Positions 44,193 to 53,051 of a DNA stretch of 64,000 nt are shown piece after piece. Source of the DNA: Opitutaceae bacterium (GTDB lineage Bacteria; Verrucomicrobiota; Verrucomicrobiia; Opitutales; Opitutaceae). Position 1 is the stretch's first letter; the number at the start of each line of letters is the position of its first letter. The notes beneath the pieces were generated by a model. That model was not told the origin of the DNA. It ran no database searches and worked only from the letters and a program-made list of their open reading frames with translations. The DNA lies in contig JAQTYQ010000016.1 in NCBI GenBank assembly GCA_028688225.1, positions 1 through 64,000 on the forward strand, in the 5' to 3' direction. A program made the translations under genes and the position numbers.

Positions 44193-44720
44193 TCACCAAA
44201 GCGGCCAGGCCCACGCCACGGCATGCAGCGTCGCACACGTCGCGAGTGCCGCCGCCACGTCGTCGATCACGATGCCCCACCCTCCGGGCAGATCCTGCAG
44301 TTTGCGGATGCCCAGCGGCTTCGCGATGTCGAAGAGCCGGAACAGCAGAAAGCCCGCGAGGAAGACCGTCCCCGGCGGCCACGGCCGCGCCAGCGCCGGC
44401 CAGCCGAGAAAGCACAGGGGCATGGCCATGAACTCATCGAGGATCACCTCGCCCGGGTCGCGCCGCCCGAGGCGGAATTCCGCCTCGCCGCACATCGCGA
44501 CCGCGAGGTAGAGGCCCGGCAGGCTGAAGACCAGCATCCAGAAGCCCGACCACGGCCAGAAACCGAGCGGCCAGAAGAACACGGTGAAATACAGCAGCCC
44601 GGCCGCCGAGCCCCACGTGCCGGGCGCGCGCCGCCGGCGGCCGAGCGGGCCGAGCGTGGCAAACGCCAGCACCAGGCCGGAGGGGAGCAGGCGGGGCCAG
44701 ATCGGTTGCGCAAGCTTCAT
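44193..44720 (-). CDS. pgpA: Phosphatidylglycerophosphatase A
   Basis: 175 residues. RRRRAPGTWGSAAGLLYF (about 27-44) and the active-site block DPGEVILDEFMAMPLCF (about 88-104) plus LFDIAKPLGIRKLQDLPGGWGIVIDDVAA (about 128-156) define PgpA. It removes phosphate from phosphatidylglycerol phosphate, the step after PgsA. Its ATG overlaps the pgsA stop in an ATGA, so the two are coupled. Confidence 0.95.
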   Translation of the reverse strand: MKLAQPIWPRLLPSGLVLAFATLGPLGRRRRAPGTWGSAAGLLYFTVFFWPLGFWPWSGFWMLVFSLPGLYLAVAMCGEAEFRLGRRDPGEVILDEFMAMPLCFLGWPALARPWPPGTVFLAGFLLFRLFDIAKPLGIRKLQDLPGGWGIVIDDVAAALATCATLHAVAWAWPLW

Positions 44721-45325
44721 GCGGCCGGCCGGTCAAACAACACGTGCCGGTATTTCCAAAAATAGCTCCACATGGAGGAAAGCATGAACCCCATCGACAC
44801 AAAGAAGAGCCCGATGCCGATCCAGTGGATCAGCCCGGCCACGCCGTCGAGCGGGAAGGGGCAGACGCGCGCCAGATCCCGGGCGAACATCGGCTCGCCG
44901 AGGAGGCACCCGAGCGCGATCAGCTGGATGATGGTCTTCAGCTTGCCGCCGAGCTCGGCCGCCATCACCACGCCCCGGGTGGCCGCCATCATGCGCAACC
45001 CCGAGATCATGAATTCGCGCGTGATCATCAGCAGCACCATCAGCATCACGAACGCGCCGGGCAGCCGCAGATAGTCGAGGTCGAGCAGCGCCACCATGAT
45101 GCCGATGACCAGGATCTTGTCGACGAGCGCGTCCATGAACTTGCCGAGATCGGAGACGCTGTTGCGCTCGCGCGCCAGTTTGCCGTCGAGCCAGTCGGTG
45201 ATGGCCGCAGCGATGAAGAGCCAGAAGGCAAGCGTCGCCGCCCAGGGCCAGGTGCCGTACATCAGCGCCACGATGGCAAAGGTCAGGGGCATGCGGATCA
45301 GCGTCAGCGCGTTCGGCAGATTCAT
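44717..45325 (-). CDS. pgsA: CDP-diacylglycerol-glycerol-3-phosphate 3-phosphatidyltransferase
   Basis: 202 residues from ATG 45325 (MNLPNALTLIRMPLTFA); a start seven codons upstream is less likely. The CDP-alcohol phosphotransferase motif D-x2-DG-x2-AR-x8-G-x3-D-x3-D reads DWLDGKLARERNSVSDLGK followed by FMDALVD (about 44-69). Five or six membrane helices. It makes phosphatidylglycerol phosphate from CDP-diacylglycerol and glycerol 3-phosphate. Confidence 0.96.
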   Translation of the reverse strand: MNLPNALTLIRMPLTFAIVALMYGTWPWAATLAFWLFIAAAITDWLDGKLARERNSVSDLGKFMDALVDKILVIGIMVALLDLDYLRLPGAFVMLMVLLMITREFMISGLRMMAATRGVVMAAELGGKLKTIIQLIALGCLLGEPMFARDLARVCPFPLDGVAGLIHWIGIGLFFVSMGFMLSSMWSYFWKYRHVLFDRPAA

Positions 45326-45479
45326 GCGGAGAAAGTGACGGCGCAAGGTATGGACCCGTCACGCCGCCATGCGCAAATCAGTTTTTGCCCGCGGCGCCGG
45401 GCGTACCAGTTTTCTGCAAGTTACCAGGGCTGCCGCTCATCGGCACGCTGGAATGACCAATGCGGCCCGGTGACGAGCG

Positions 45480-45660
45480 CCGGCCCTACAGGGTGTCTGG
45501 CCGGAAGCGCCCGTGGGCGGCGCGCCCGGCTCTGCTGGCCAGCAGAGCGCCCTACCCACCGTCGCGTGATCGCCGAAGGTAGGGCGGGACCGCTGGGCCC
45601 GCCTAAATTCAGCAAGCGGCGTTTCCGGACCGGCACTACAGAACGTCGCGATCTGTAGAA
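45480..45660. repeat. Cluster of REP-like palindromes in the pgsA-coaD gap (45326-45799)
   Basis: The 474-bp divergent gap holds three nested elements: a perfect 20-bp palindrome at 45529-45548 (arm GCTCTGCTGG); the pair GCCCTACC (45549-45556) and GGTAGGGC (45578-45585); and CTACAGA (45636-45642) with TCTGTAG (45652-45658). CTACA/TGTAG ends recur in repeats elsewhere in the window. No gene is seen in the gap. Confidence 0.7.
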
Positions 45661-45799
45661 AACTGGGATGCGCCCCCGGCGCCGCGCTATTTTCTTCCCC
45701 GCTTGCCCTGGATCGCATTCCCGGCCTTACTGCGTCTCCCGCCCTGCGGCCGGATGCGAACGGGAGCGCGGGCACGAACCAGCCATTTCACGTACTGCC

Positions 45800-46282
45800 A
45801 TGAGACTCTGCATCTATCCGGGGACTTTCGACCCCATCACTTACGGGCATCTCGACGTGCTCGAGCGCGCTTCGCACCTCTTCGACCAGGTGCTGGTCTC
45901 CGTCGCGCACAATCCCGAGAAGAGCCCGCTGTTCACCGCCGAGCAGCGCCTGGAACTGATCCGGCCGAACATCGCCCGCTTCGCCAACGTCTCCGCCACC
46001 ACCTTCCGCGGCCTGCTGGTCGACTTCGCCATGGAGCAGCGGGCGGTCGCCATCATCCGCGGCCTGCGGGCGATGTCGGACTTCGAGTTTGAATTCAACA
46101 TGGCGCTGATGAACCGCCACCTGCAGCCGGCGGTGGAAACGATTTATGTGATGCCCAACGAGGACTACAGCTATACCAGCTCCCACCTGGTCAAGCAGGT
46201 CAGCAAATACGGCGGCGACGTCTCAAAATTCGTGCCGGCCAATGTGGCCGCAGCACTGCGGGCGGCCTACGGAGCCCGGTAA
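45800..46282 (+). CDS. coaD: Phosphopantetheine adenylyltransferase
   Basis: 160 residues from ATG 45800 (MRLCIYPGTFDPITYGHLD). The nucleotidyltransferase motif is TYGH (HxGH type, about 14-17). RGLRAMSDFEFEFNMALMNRHL (about 90-111) and SYTSSHLVKQVSKYGGDVSKFVP (about 127-149, with the ISSSxVR-type block) fit CoaD. It transfers AMP to 4'-phosphopantetheine in coenzyme A synthesis. Upstream is a repeat-rich gap. Confidence 0.97.
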   Translation: MRLCIYPGTFDPITYGHLDVLERASHLFDQVLVSVAHNPEKSPLFTAEQRLELIRPNIARFANVSATTFRGLLVDFAMEQRAVAIIRGLRAMSDFEFEFNMALMNRHLQPAVETIYVMPNEDYSYTSSHLVKQVSKYGGDVSKFVPANVAAALRAAYGAR

Positions 46283-46446
46283 GGCGGAAGCCGATCCGGC
46301 CGACCGCCGGTGATCGGCCACCATCCTGTTACCTTCATGCCAGTCGCGCGTCTTAGCCTTGGCTGATGCGTGCCTTCCAGCTTCTTCACCAGCGCCATCC
46401 GGGCGGCTTGCCTGGCCCGGCCCGTCAGCGCAATGCTTCCCTTCCC

Positions 46447-47892
46447 ATGTCTACGTCCTCCCGTTCGAGTGTCTGGAAAACCCTGGTCATGCTCCTGGCC
46501 GTCGCCGCCGCGGCGGCCGGAGGCTGGTATTTCTGGATTCATCGCTCGGACGAGGCGCCGGAGTATTCCACGATCACTGTCACGCGCGGCGCTGTCGTCC
46601 AGGTGGTCACGGCCACCGGCGGCCTGCAGTCGCCCACCAGCGTCGATGTGAGCAGCCAGGTCTCCGGCCTCATCCAGAAGCTGTTCGTCGACTACAACAC
46701 TCCCGTCAAAACGGGCCAGATCCTGGCCCAGCTCGACCCGGCCACCTACGAATCGCGGCTCCAGCAGGCCCAGGCCCAGCTTGCCAACACCAAGGCGAAC
46801 TACGCCCTTGTCAAACTCAACGCGGAGCGCACCCGCGAACTGCGCGTCAAGGGCCTCGTGGCCCAGCAGGATCTCGACACAGCCGAGGCCCTGCTCCTCC
46901 AGGCCGAAGCCCAAGACAAGATCCAGCAGGCCAACGTAGACAGCGCGCAGGTCGACCTCACCCGCTGCACGATCTACTCGCCCATCGATGGCATCGTCAT
47001 CGACCGACAGTGCGACATCGGCAAGACCGTCGCCGTCAGCCTCAACGCCCCCACCCTCTTCACCATCGCCAACGACCTCGCAAAAATGCAGATCGACGCC
47101 TCCGTGTCCGAAGCGGACATCGGCAACGTCGTGGAGGGCCAGGACGTGACTTTCACCGTGGACGCATTCCCAAACCGGCAGTTCAACGGCAAGGTCATCC
47201 AGATCCGCAACGCGCCGAAAACCGTGTCCAACGTCGTGACCTACGACGTCATCATCGAGGTCCGCAACGAAAACCAGCGGCTCAAGCCCGGCATGACCGC
47301 CAACGTATCCATCATCATCGATCGCGCCATGGGCGGTCTCCGGATTGCCAACAGCGCCCTGCGCGCGCGCATCCCGGACGAATTCCTGCCGAAACGCGCC
47401 CTCGACCCGGCTCCTGCCGCGGCCCCGGGGGCCGCCACTCCCGCCGCTCCCGACCCGACCAAACCGATGACCGACGACGAGCGACGCGCGGTGATGCATC
47501 AGATCATGCAGGAAGCCGGCTTTGTCCATGGCAGCGGCACGCCTTCGCCCGAAATCCTCCAGAAAGCCCGGCAGCTTGCCAAGGACCGCGGCCTTGATCT
47601 CGATTTCAGCCGCTTTGGCGGCGCCCGTGGCGAACGCAGCGGCAGCGCGGTGACGACGCGCACCCTCTACCGGTTGACCGGCCACGATGCGCACTCGGCC
47701 AAGCTGGAGCCGGTCAACGTCAAACTGGGCATCACGGACGGCATCTACACCGCGGTGCTGGACGGCCTTAACGAGGGCGACATGCTGGTCACCTCCGTCA
47801 CCCTGCCCGGCACGACATCCGCCACCATCGGGCGGCCCGCGAGCAACCCGTTCGCCGGCAGCGGTGGTCCGCCGAGAGGGCCCCGCCGTTGA
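46447..47892 (+). CDS. Efflux periplasmic adaptor (MacA/HlyD family)
   Basis: 481 residues from ATG 46447 (MSTSSRSSVWKTLVMLL). One membrane anchor (about 12-28). Lipoyl/hairpin region: VDVSSQVSGLIQKLFVDYNTPVKTGQILAQLDPATYESRLQQAQAQL (about 60-106), then RCTIYSPIDGIVIDRQCDIGKTV. The beta-barrel domain continues QIDASVSEADIGNVVEGQDV. A Pro/Ala insert of about 80 residues (PAPAAAPGAATPAAP and DDERRAVMHQIMQEA) is unusual. It links an inner-membrane ABC exporter to an outer-membrane channel. The macB-type genes follow. Confidence 0.92.
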   Translation: MSTSSRSSVWKTLVMLLAVAAAAAGGWYFWIHRSDEAPEYSTITVTRGAVVQVVTATGGLQSPTSVDVSSQVSGLIQKLFVDYNTPVKTGQILAQLDPATYESRLQQAQAQLANTKANYALVKLNAERTRELRVKGLVAQQDLDTAEALLLQAEAQDKIQQANVDSAQVDLTRCTIYSPIDGIVIDRQCDIGKTVAVSLNAPTLFTIANDLAKMQIDASVSEADIGNVVEGQDVTFTVDAFPNRQFNGKVIQIRNAPKTVSNVVTYDVIIEVRNENQRLKPGMTANVSIIIDRAMGGLRIANSALRARIPDEFLPKRALDPAPAAAPGAATPAAPDPTKPMTDDERRAVMHQIMQEAGFVHGSGTPSPEILQKARQLAKDRGLDLDFSRFGGARGERSGSAVTTRTLYRLTGHDAHSAKLEPVNVKLGITDGIYTAVLDGLNEGDMLVTSVTLPGTTSATIGRPASNPFAGSGGPPRGPRR

Positions 47893-47917
47893 ACCGCCGC
47901 GCCGCATTGTCCCTCTG

Positions 47918-48682
47918 ATGGCCGCCGTCGTCAAAGTCGAGGAGATCCACAAGATCTACGACTCGGGTGAGGTGCCGGTGCACGCCGTCCGGGGCGTGTC
48001 GCTGGAAATCCACCGCGGCGAGTTTGTGGCTCTCATGGGCGCCAGCGGCTCCGGCAAGTCCACGCTCATGAACCTGCTCGGCTGCCTCGACCGCCCGACG
48101 CGCGGCCGCTACCTGCTCGACGACACCGACGTCTCGCAGCTCGACCGCAATGAACTGGCCGACATTCGCAATCAGAAGATCGGCTTCGTCTTTCAGGGCT
48201 TCAACCTGCTCGCCCGCACCACCGCGCTGGAAAACACGGAACTGCCCATGATGTACGGTCAGCGACTTCACTCGTCGCGCGAAATGCGCCAGCGGGCGCT
48301 CCACAGCCTCGAGATCGTGGGCCTCGCGGATCGCGCCGACCATTTTCCCAACCAGCTGTCGGGCGGCCAACAGCAGCGCGTCGCCATCGCGCGCGCCCTC
48401 GCCAACGATCCCGAACTCCTCCTCGCGGACGAACCAACCGGCAACCTGGACAGCAAGACCTCCGTCGAAGTGATGGGCGTGTTCCAGCAGCTCAACGAGC
48501 AGGGCATCACCATCGTCATGGTCACGCACGAGCTCGACATCGCCCGTTACTGCCGGCGCAACCTCATCCTGCGCGACGGCAGCCTCGTGCGCGACGAACT
48601 CGTGCGTGACCGCCTGCACGCCGCCGAGGAAATGCGGAAGCTCCGGGAAGCCGAGGCCGCGGCAAAACTGACCTCCGCCTAG
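47918..48682 (+). CDS. ABC transporter ATP-binding protein (MacB/LolD type)
   Basis: 254 residues from ATG 47918 ([19 protein letters not shown]). Walker [10 protein letters not shown] (about 42-50), Q-loop [13 protein letters not shown] signature [15 protein letters not shown] (about 145-159), Walker [15 protein letters not shown]-loop VMVTHELD. It belongs to the MacB/FtsE/LolD branch. It follows the adaptor gene by 25 bp and powers the permease gene further on. Confidence 0.95.
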   Translation: MAAVVKVEEIHKIYDSGEVPVHAVRGVSLEIHRGEFVALMGASGSGKSTLMNLLGCLDRPTRGRYLLDDTDVSQLDRNELADIRNQKIGFVFQGFNLLARTTALENTELPMMYGQRLHSSREMRQRALHSLEIVGLADRADHFPNQLSGGQQQRVAIARALANDPELLLADEPTGNLDSKTSVEVMGVFQQLNEQGITIVMVTHELDIARYCRRNLILRDGSLVRDELVRDRLHAAEEMRKLREAEAAAKLTSA

Positions 48683-48992
48683 CCCGGATGTTTCACACCC
48701 CACTCGCGAGCATGTCTGCACACTATAGACAGTCTACTGACCTGGTCGGCTTGGCCGGCACATCCGGACTATTGGCAAAACCGCCCTCCGAAAGCGGCCC
48801 AAGGAGAACCGGTGTGTCTTCGGGATCTTTTTGGGCGATAATCGTGGGCTCATTCCGCGGTCGCATGGTCTCCCTGAAAAGGGGCGGTTTTGCTTTTGGC
48901 CCGCAGATCCCTGGTTTCGCACCGTCACCACCGTTGCTTGCCGACGAAACGGTCACAGCCATGACCAAGACCGTGAAATCTGCGGGCTAGCC
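48683..48992. other. 310-bp gap inside the export operon: no convincing gene
   Basis: A frame of 100 codons (48688-48990) exists, but its sequence is Pro/Ser/Gly-rich without a domain and no ribosome-binding site is seen. The permease reading frame is open from 48831 but the sequence is unlike MacB before ATG 48993. No strong terminator or promoter is visible. Confidence 0.4.
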
Positions 48993-50207
48993 ATGCGCGT
49001 CGTCAACACCATCAAGGTCGCCCTGCGTGCGCTCCGGCGCAACAAGATGCGCTCCATCCTGACCGCGCTCGGCATCATCATCGGCGTCGGCGCGGTGATC
49101 GCGATGGTCAGCATCGGCAACGGAGCCAAGGCGCAGGTCGAGGCGCAGGTGGCGAGCCTGGGTGAAAACGTCATCACCATTTTTCCGGGCAGTTTCACCG
49201 CCGGCGGCATGCGTGGCGGCTGGGGCAGCATGTCCACTCTCACGATTGAAGATGCCGACGCCATCAAGCGAGAGGTCGCGGATGTCCTCGGCGTGACCCC
49301 CGAGATGCGCGACCGCGCGCAGGTACTCGCCAACGGCCTCAACTGGAACACCCAGATCATGGGCGAGTCGCCCGACTACCCGATGATCCGCAGCTGGAAG
49401 GTCGCCGATGGCGCCATGTTCAGCGACCAGGACGTGCGCAGCGTGGGCAAGGTCGCGGTGATCGGCAAAACCGTCGCCGACCAGCTGTTTTCGGACGGTG
49501 GCGTGGTGGGCCAGACCATTCGCATCCGGAACATCCCCTTCAAGGTCGTCGGGGTGCTCGCCGCCAAGGGTTTCAACCTCTTCGGCCAGGACCAGGACGA
49601 CACCGTGGTCATCCCCTACACAAGCCACATGAAGCGAGTCTCGCGTCGCACTAACATCAATTCCATCCTCGTGCAGGCCGCCACCGCCGGGGTCATCGAC
49701 CGGGTGCAGCAGGACATCACCGACCTGCTCCTCCAGCGCCACAAGCGCAGCAGCGGCGACGCCGACTTTACGGTGCGCAACCAGGTGGAACTCGCCCAGG
49801 CCGCCACGGCCACCTCCAAGACGATGACCGTGCTGCTCGGCGCGATTGCGGGCGTGTCGCTCATCGTCGGGGGCATCGGCATCATGAACATCATGCTCGT
49901 CAGTGTGACGGAGCGCACCCGCGAAATCGGCATCCGCCTGGCCGTGGGCGCCCACGGCCGCGATGTGCTCCTGCAATTTCTGATCGAGGCTGTGATCCTC
50001 AGCTCGCTGGGCGGCGTCATCGGCATTCTCATCGGCATCGGCGCCTCGGAGCTGGTTTCCCTGCGCACCGGGTGGCCCGTGCTCATCTCGCCCGCCTCGG
50101 TGGCCGTCGCGGTGGTTTTCAGCGCGGCCGTCGGCATGTTTTTCGGCTACTATCCGGCGCGGAAGGCCGCCCGGCTGGATCCCATCGACGCCCTGCGCTA
50201 CGAATAA
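48993..50207 (+). CDS. ABC transporter permease (MacB type)
   Basis: 404 residues from ATG 48993 (MRVVNTIKVALRALRRNKMR). Four membrane helices: one near 20-42 (SILTALGIIIGVGAVIAMVSIG) and three at the C-terminus (about 278-395, including GIGIMNIMLVSVTERTREIG). The large periplasmic MacB_PCD domain (about 45-270) lies between. The Gly-Ile-x-x-A-x-G block RLAVGAHGRDVLLQFLIEA completes the FtsX-like core. With the separate ATPase gene it forms an exporter for a peptide, lipid or antibiotic; the cargo is unknown. Confidence 0.93.
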   Translation: MRVVNTIKVALRALRRNKMRSILTALGIIIGVGAVIAMVSIGNGAKAQVEAQVASLGENVITIFPGSFTAGGMRGGWGSMSTLTIEDADAIKREVADVLGVTPEMRDRAQVLANGLNWNTQIMGESPDYPMIRSWKVADGAMFSDQDVRSVGKVAVIGKTVADQLFSDGGVVGQTIRIRNIPFKVVGVLAAKGFNLFGQDQDDTVVIPYTSHMKRVSRRTNINSILVQAATAGVIDRVQQDITDLLLQRHKRSSGDADFTVRNQVELAQAATATSKTMTVLLGAIAGVSLIVGGIGIMNIMLVSVTERTREIGIRLAVGAHGRDVLLQFLIEAVILSSLGGVIGILIGIGASELVSLRTGWPVLISPASVAVAVVFSAAVGMFFGYYPARKAARLDPIDALRYE

Positions 50208-50472
50208 TCGCGTGCGAACGGCCGCGAAATGCGTAGGCCCAAAAGCAGGAGAGATGTGCCCGTTCACTTTCACCGTCCCTTTCACTTGTCCTGGCCTCGC
50301 GTGCGCCGGCCTGGGTCGGCATCGCCTCCCCCGCCACGTTCTTCAACAGCGAAGTCGCCTTCTCCCTCTTGTCAGACCGGCCGCCTCCGGCGCGAGGACT
50401 GCTTCGCCGCGTGATCGCAGCCTGGATTCGTCTCCGGCCACTCTCCGCTTGCTCAAGCCAGTCCGCCTTCGT

Positions 50473-50495
50473 CATCCTGCGCCCAGGATGCTTTT
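50473..50495 (+). other. Short hairpin plus T4 just upstream of the second sigma-54 regulator gene
   Basis: CATCCTG (50473-50479) pairs with CAGGATG (50484-50490) around a 4-nt loop, then CTTTT; ATG 50499 follows three bases later. It may limit read-through from the permease gene or mask the start, but the T tract is too short for a confident terminator. Confidence 0.4.
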
Positions 50496-50498
50496 GCG

Positions 50499-51866
50499 AT
50501 GACTGTCACTGACCCCGCCGTTCACCGGATTCTCATTGCCGACGACCAGCCCGATGTCCTCGAGGCCCTGCGGCTGCTGCTCAAGGCGGAGGGCTACCAG
50601 ATTGAAACGGTGAAATCGCCCGCCGCGGTCATCAAGGCCATCGAGGCGCACGATTTCTCGCTCCTGCTGATGGACCTCAATTACGCGCGCGACACCACCT
50701 CCGGCCAAGAGGGCCTCGATCTCCTCAACCAGATCCAGCACGTCGATTCCTCGCTGCCTGTCGTCGTGATGACCGCCTGGGCGAGCGTCGATGTCGCCGT
50801 CGAGGCCATGCGGCGCGGCGCGAAGGATTTCATCACCAAGCCCTGGGAGAATCCGCGCCTGGCCGCGATCGTCCGCAACCAGATCGAGCTCGGCAACGCC
50901 GTGCGGGCCTACCGCCGCCTCGAGCAGGAAAACCAGCTGCTCCGCGGCAAGGGCGGCCCCACCCTGATCGCGCAGTCCGCGGCGATGCGCCCCGTGCTCG
51001 AAGTCATCGCGCGCGTCGGCCCCTCCGGCGCCAATATCCTCATCACCGGCGAAAACGGCACGGGCAAGGGCGTGATCGCCCAGGCGCTGCATGCCGTGTC
51101 GGGCCGCGCGGCGCAGCCCTTCATCTCGGTCAACATGGGCGGCCTGCCCGAGGGCGTGTTCGAGAGCGAGCTCTTCGGCCATGTGCGCGGTGCGTTCACC
51201 GACGCCAAGAGCGATCGCGCCGGCCGGTTCGAGCTCGCCCACGGCGGCACGCTGTTCCTGGACGAGATCGGCAACATCCCGCTCAACCAGCAGTCGAAAA
51301 TCCTGCGCACCCTCGAGACCGGCGAATATGAGCGCGTCGGTTCGTCGAAGACCTACCGGGCCGACGTCCGCCTCATCTCGGCCACGAACGCCGACCTGTC
51401 CGCCGAGGTGGCCGCGGGCCGGTTCCGCCAGGATCTGCTCTTCCGCCTCAACACCATCGCCATCCACCTGCCGCCCATGCGCGACCGCCGCGAGGACATC
51501 CCGCTCCTCGCCCAGCACTTCCTGAAGCAGCATGTCGAGCGCTACCACAAGGCCATCACCGGGTTTGACGCCGGCGCGCTCGAGGCTATGCAAAACCACG
51601 TCTGGCCCGGCAACGTCCGTGAACTCGACCACGCGGTCGAACGCAGTGTGCTCATGTCCACCGGCCGGGTCATCCGCGCCGTCGACCTCGGGCTCACCGC
51701 CGGGCCGGCCGCGGCGCGCATCGAGGACATGAGCCTGGAGGAGGTCGAGGCCCATCTCATCAAGAAGACGCTGGCGCGCTGCGACGGCAACGCCCGCCGG
51801 GCCGCCGAGGAACTCGGCCTCAGCCGCAGCGCCTTCTACCGGCGGCTGGAAAAATACGGCCTGTAG
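50499..51866 (+). CDS. Sigma-54-dependent response regulator (NtrC type)
   Basis: 455 residues from ATG 50499. Receiver 10-135 with Asp59 (LLLMDLNYARDTTSGQEG). AAA+ core with Walker A GENGTGKG near 184, sigma-54 loop GAFTDA near 231, Walker B GGTLFLDEIGNIPL near 249-262. Fis-type C-terminal helix-turn-helix NARRAAEELGLSRSAFYRRLEKYGL. The partner kinase is not adjacent. Its place after a MacA/MacB-like export set (291 bp) suggests it controls that system. I could not find a clear -24/-12 site upstream of the adaptor gene. Confidence 0.94.
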   Translation: MTVTDPAVHRILIADDQPDVLEALRLLLKAEGYQIETVKSPAAVIKAIEAHDFSLLLMDLNYARDTTSGQEGLDLLNQIQHVDSSLPVVVMTAWASVDVAVEAMRRGAKDFITKPWENPRLAAIVRNQIELGNAVRAYRRLEQENQLLRGKGGPTLIAQSAAMRPVLEVIARVGPSGANILITGENGTGKGVIAQALHAVSGRAAQPFISVNMGGLPEGVFESELFGHVRGAFTDAKSDRAGRFELAHGGTLFLDEIGNIPLNQQSKILRTLETGEYERVGSSKTYRADVRLISATNADLSAEVAAGRFRQDLLFRLNTIAIHLPPMRDRREDIPLLAQHFLKQHVERYHKAITGFDAGALEAMQNHVWPGNVRELDHAVERSVLMSTGRVIRAVDLGLTAGPAAARIEDMSLEEVEAHLIKKTLARCDGNARRAAEELGLSRSAFYRRLEKYGL

Positions 51867-51901
51867 GCGGGAGGGCGGTAAGCGATCGGCTTGGCGAAAG
51901 C

Positions 51902-51977
<76 letters not shown>

Positions 51978-51993
51978 GAAAAGGAAGAGCCGG

Positions 51994-52021
51994 ACTATGA
52001 TTTTGGGTCCACCGCCGTCAA
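51994..52021 (-). promoter_or_regulatory. Predicted sigma-70 promoter of tRNA-Gly
   Basis: Minus-strand TTGACG (52021-52016), 16-bp spacer, CATAGT (51999-51994). The start point would lie about 9 nt before the mature tRNA. The 228 bp between the tRNA and the MOSC gene (51978-52205) show nothing else recognisable. Confidence 0.6.
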
Positions 52022-52205
52022 CTGATATTTTGGCGCGATGCGACGGAGCGCGAATGGTTACGACGATTGGGGTTGGAGTTGGCTGGAGTTGTAGATCGCG
52101 ACATTGCCAGACGGGATCATGTCGCTGACTGGATGACCAGCCTCGTCGAAGTCGGCTACAAGAGACAATTTGCCATCGCCTGGGTTTTTGCGCAGCAAAA
52201 ACCCC

Positions 52206-53051
52206 ATGCTCCGCCTGACTGCCCTTTACGTTTATCCCGTGAAATCGTGCCGGGGGCATGCCGTGACCTCGGCCGAGGTGGACGCCCGCGGATTCGTCGG
52301 CGACCGGCGTTTTCTCGTCGTCGATGCCGAGGGCCGCTTCCTGACCCAGCGCGTGCATCCCCGCATGGCCCTCATCGAAACCGCGCTGACAGCCGATACT
52401 CTCACCCTGTCATCGCCGGGCCATGGGTCCGTTTCCGTCGCTGTAGGTCAGGCTTTACGCCCGACAGTCGGGAATAAACCCCGATCTACACGTACCGTGA
52501 CTGTGTGGAAGGACACCGTCGTGGCCGACGATTGCGGCGACGAGCCCGCCGCCTGGCTGAGCGATTTCCTCGGCCTGCCCTGCCGCCTGGTGCACACTGG
52601 TGCGGCTTATGCCCGCCCGATTCCCGATCGTAAACTGCCACTTTCATTTTCCACTCTCACTTTTCACCCTCACGAAGTGAGTTTTGCCGACGGCTTTCCC
52701 TTCCTCGTCATTTCGGAGGAGTCGCTTGCCGACCTCAACGCGCGGCTCGACACACCGCTGCCGATAAACCGCTTCCGACCCAATCTCGTCGTGGCCGGCG
52801 GCGCGCCTTATGCCGAGGACACATGGGGCCGGTTTCGCATCGGCGGCCTGGTGTTTCACGGCGCCACCCGCTGCGGCCGCTGCGTCGTCACGACCACCGA
52901 CCAGCTCACCGCTGAGCGCGCGCCAGAACCGCTCCGGACCCTGGCCACCTACCGGCGTGACGCCGAGGGCAGCGTGATGTTCGGCCGCAATCTCATCCAC
53001 GAGACGAAAACCGGCCGCCTGGCCGTCGGTGACGTGGTGGAGTTGCTGTAG
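52206..53051 (+). CDS. MOSC-domain protein with N-terminal beta-barrel
   Basis: 281 residues from ATG 52206 (MLRLTALYVYPVKSCRG). The MOSC_N beta-barrel (1-110) includes RGFVGDRRFLVVDAEGRFLTQR. The MOSC domain follows with FPFLVISEESLADLNARL, INRFRPNLVVAGG and GATRCGRCVVTTTDQ (the Cys that holds sulfur or Mo cofactor, about residue 224). Family members act in molybdenum-cofactor-dependent or cysteine-sulfur chemistry. A 49-bp palindrome lies in frame at residues about 80-95. The TAG stop is part of a second repeat beginning TGTAGGAGCGG. Confidence 0.9.
   Translation: MLRLTALYVYPVKSCRGHAVTSAEVDARGFVGDRRFLVVDAEGRFLTQRVHPRMALIETALTADTLTLSSPGHGSVSVAVGQALRPTVGNKPRSTRTVTVWKDTVVADDCGDEPAAWLSDFLGLPCRLVHTGAAYARPIPDRKLPLSFSTLTFHPHEVSFADGFPFLVISEESLADLNARLDTPLPINRFRPNLVVAGGAPYAEDTWGRFRIGGLVFHGATRCGRCVVTTTDQLTAERAPEPLRTLATYRRDAEGSVMFGRNLIHETKTGRLAVGDVVELL
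52442..52490. repeat. 49-bp REP-like palindrome inside the MOSC gene
   Basis: Arms of 24 bp (52442-52465 and 52467-52490) meet around one base; the left arm begins TGTAGGTCAGGCTTTACGCC. 19 of 24 positions are complementary. It is read in frame as ALRPTVGNKPRST. The ends TGTAG/CTACA are shared with 11393-11423 and 53047-53197. Confidence 0.75.

Noticed and set aside
46283..46446. Sigma-54 promoter for the export operon
   Set aside because: Several TGGC words occur, but none has GC at the right 10-bp spacing with a fair -12 box.
48688..48990. 100-codon frame between the ATPase and permease genes
   Set aside because: Low-complexity sequence, no ribosome-binding site and no similarity that I recognise. 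It may be chance in the gap.
50320..50345. CCTGG and GC words before the second regulator gene resembling -24/-12 boxes
   Set aside because: The GG-N10-GC spacing is met at one place (CCTGGCCTCGCGTGCGCC), but the box matches are poor and GC content makes chance hits likely.
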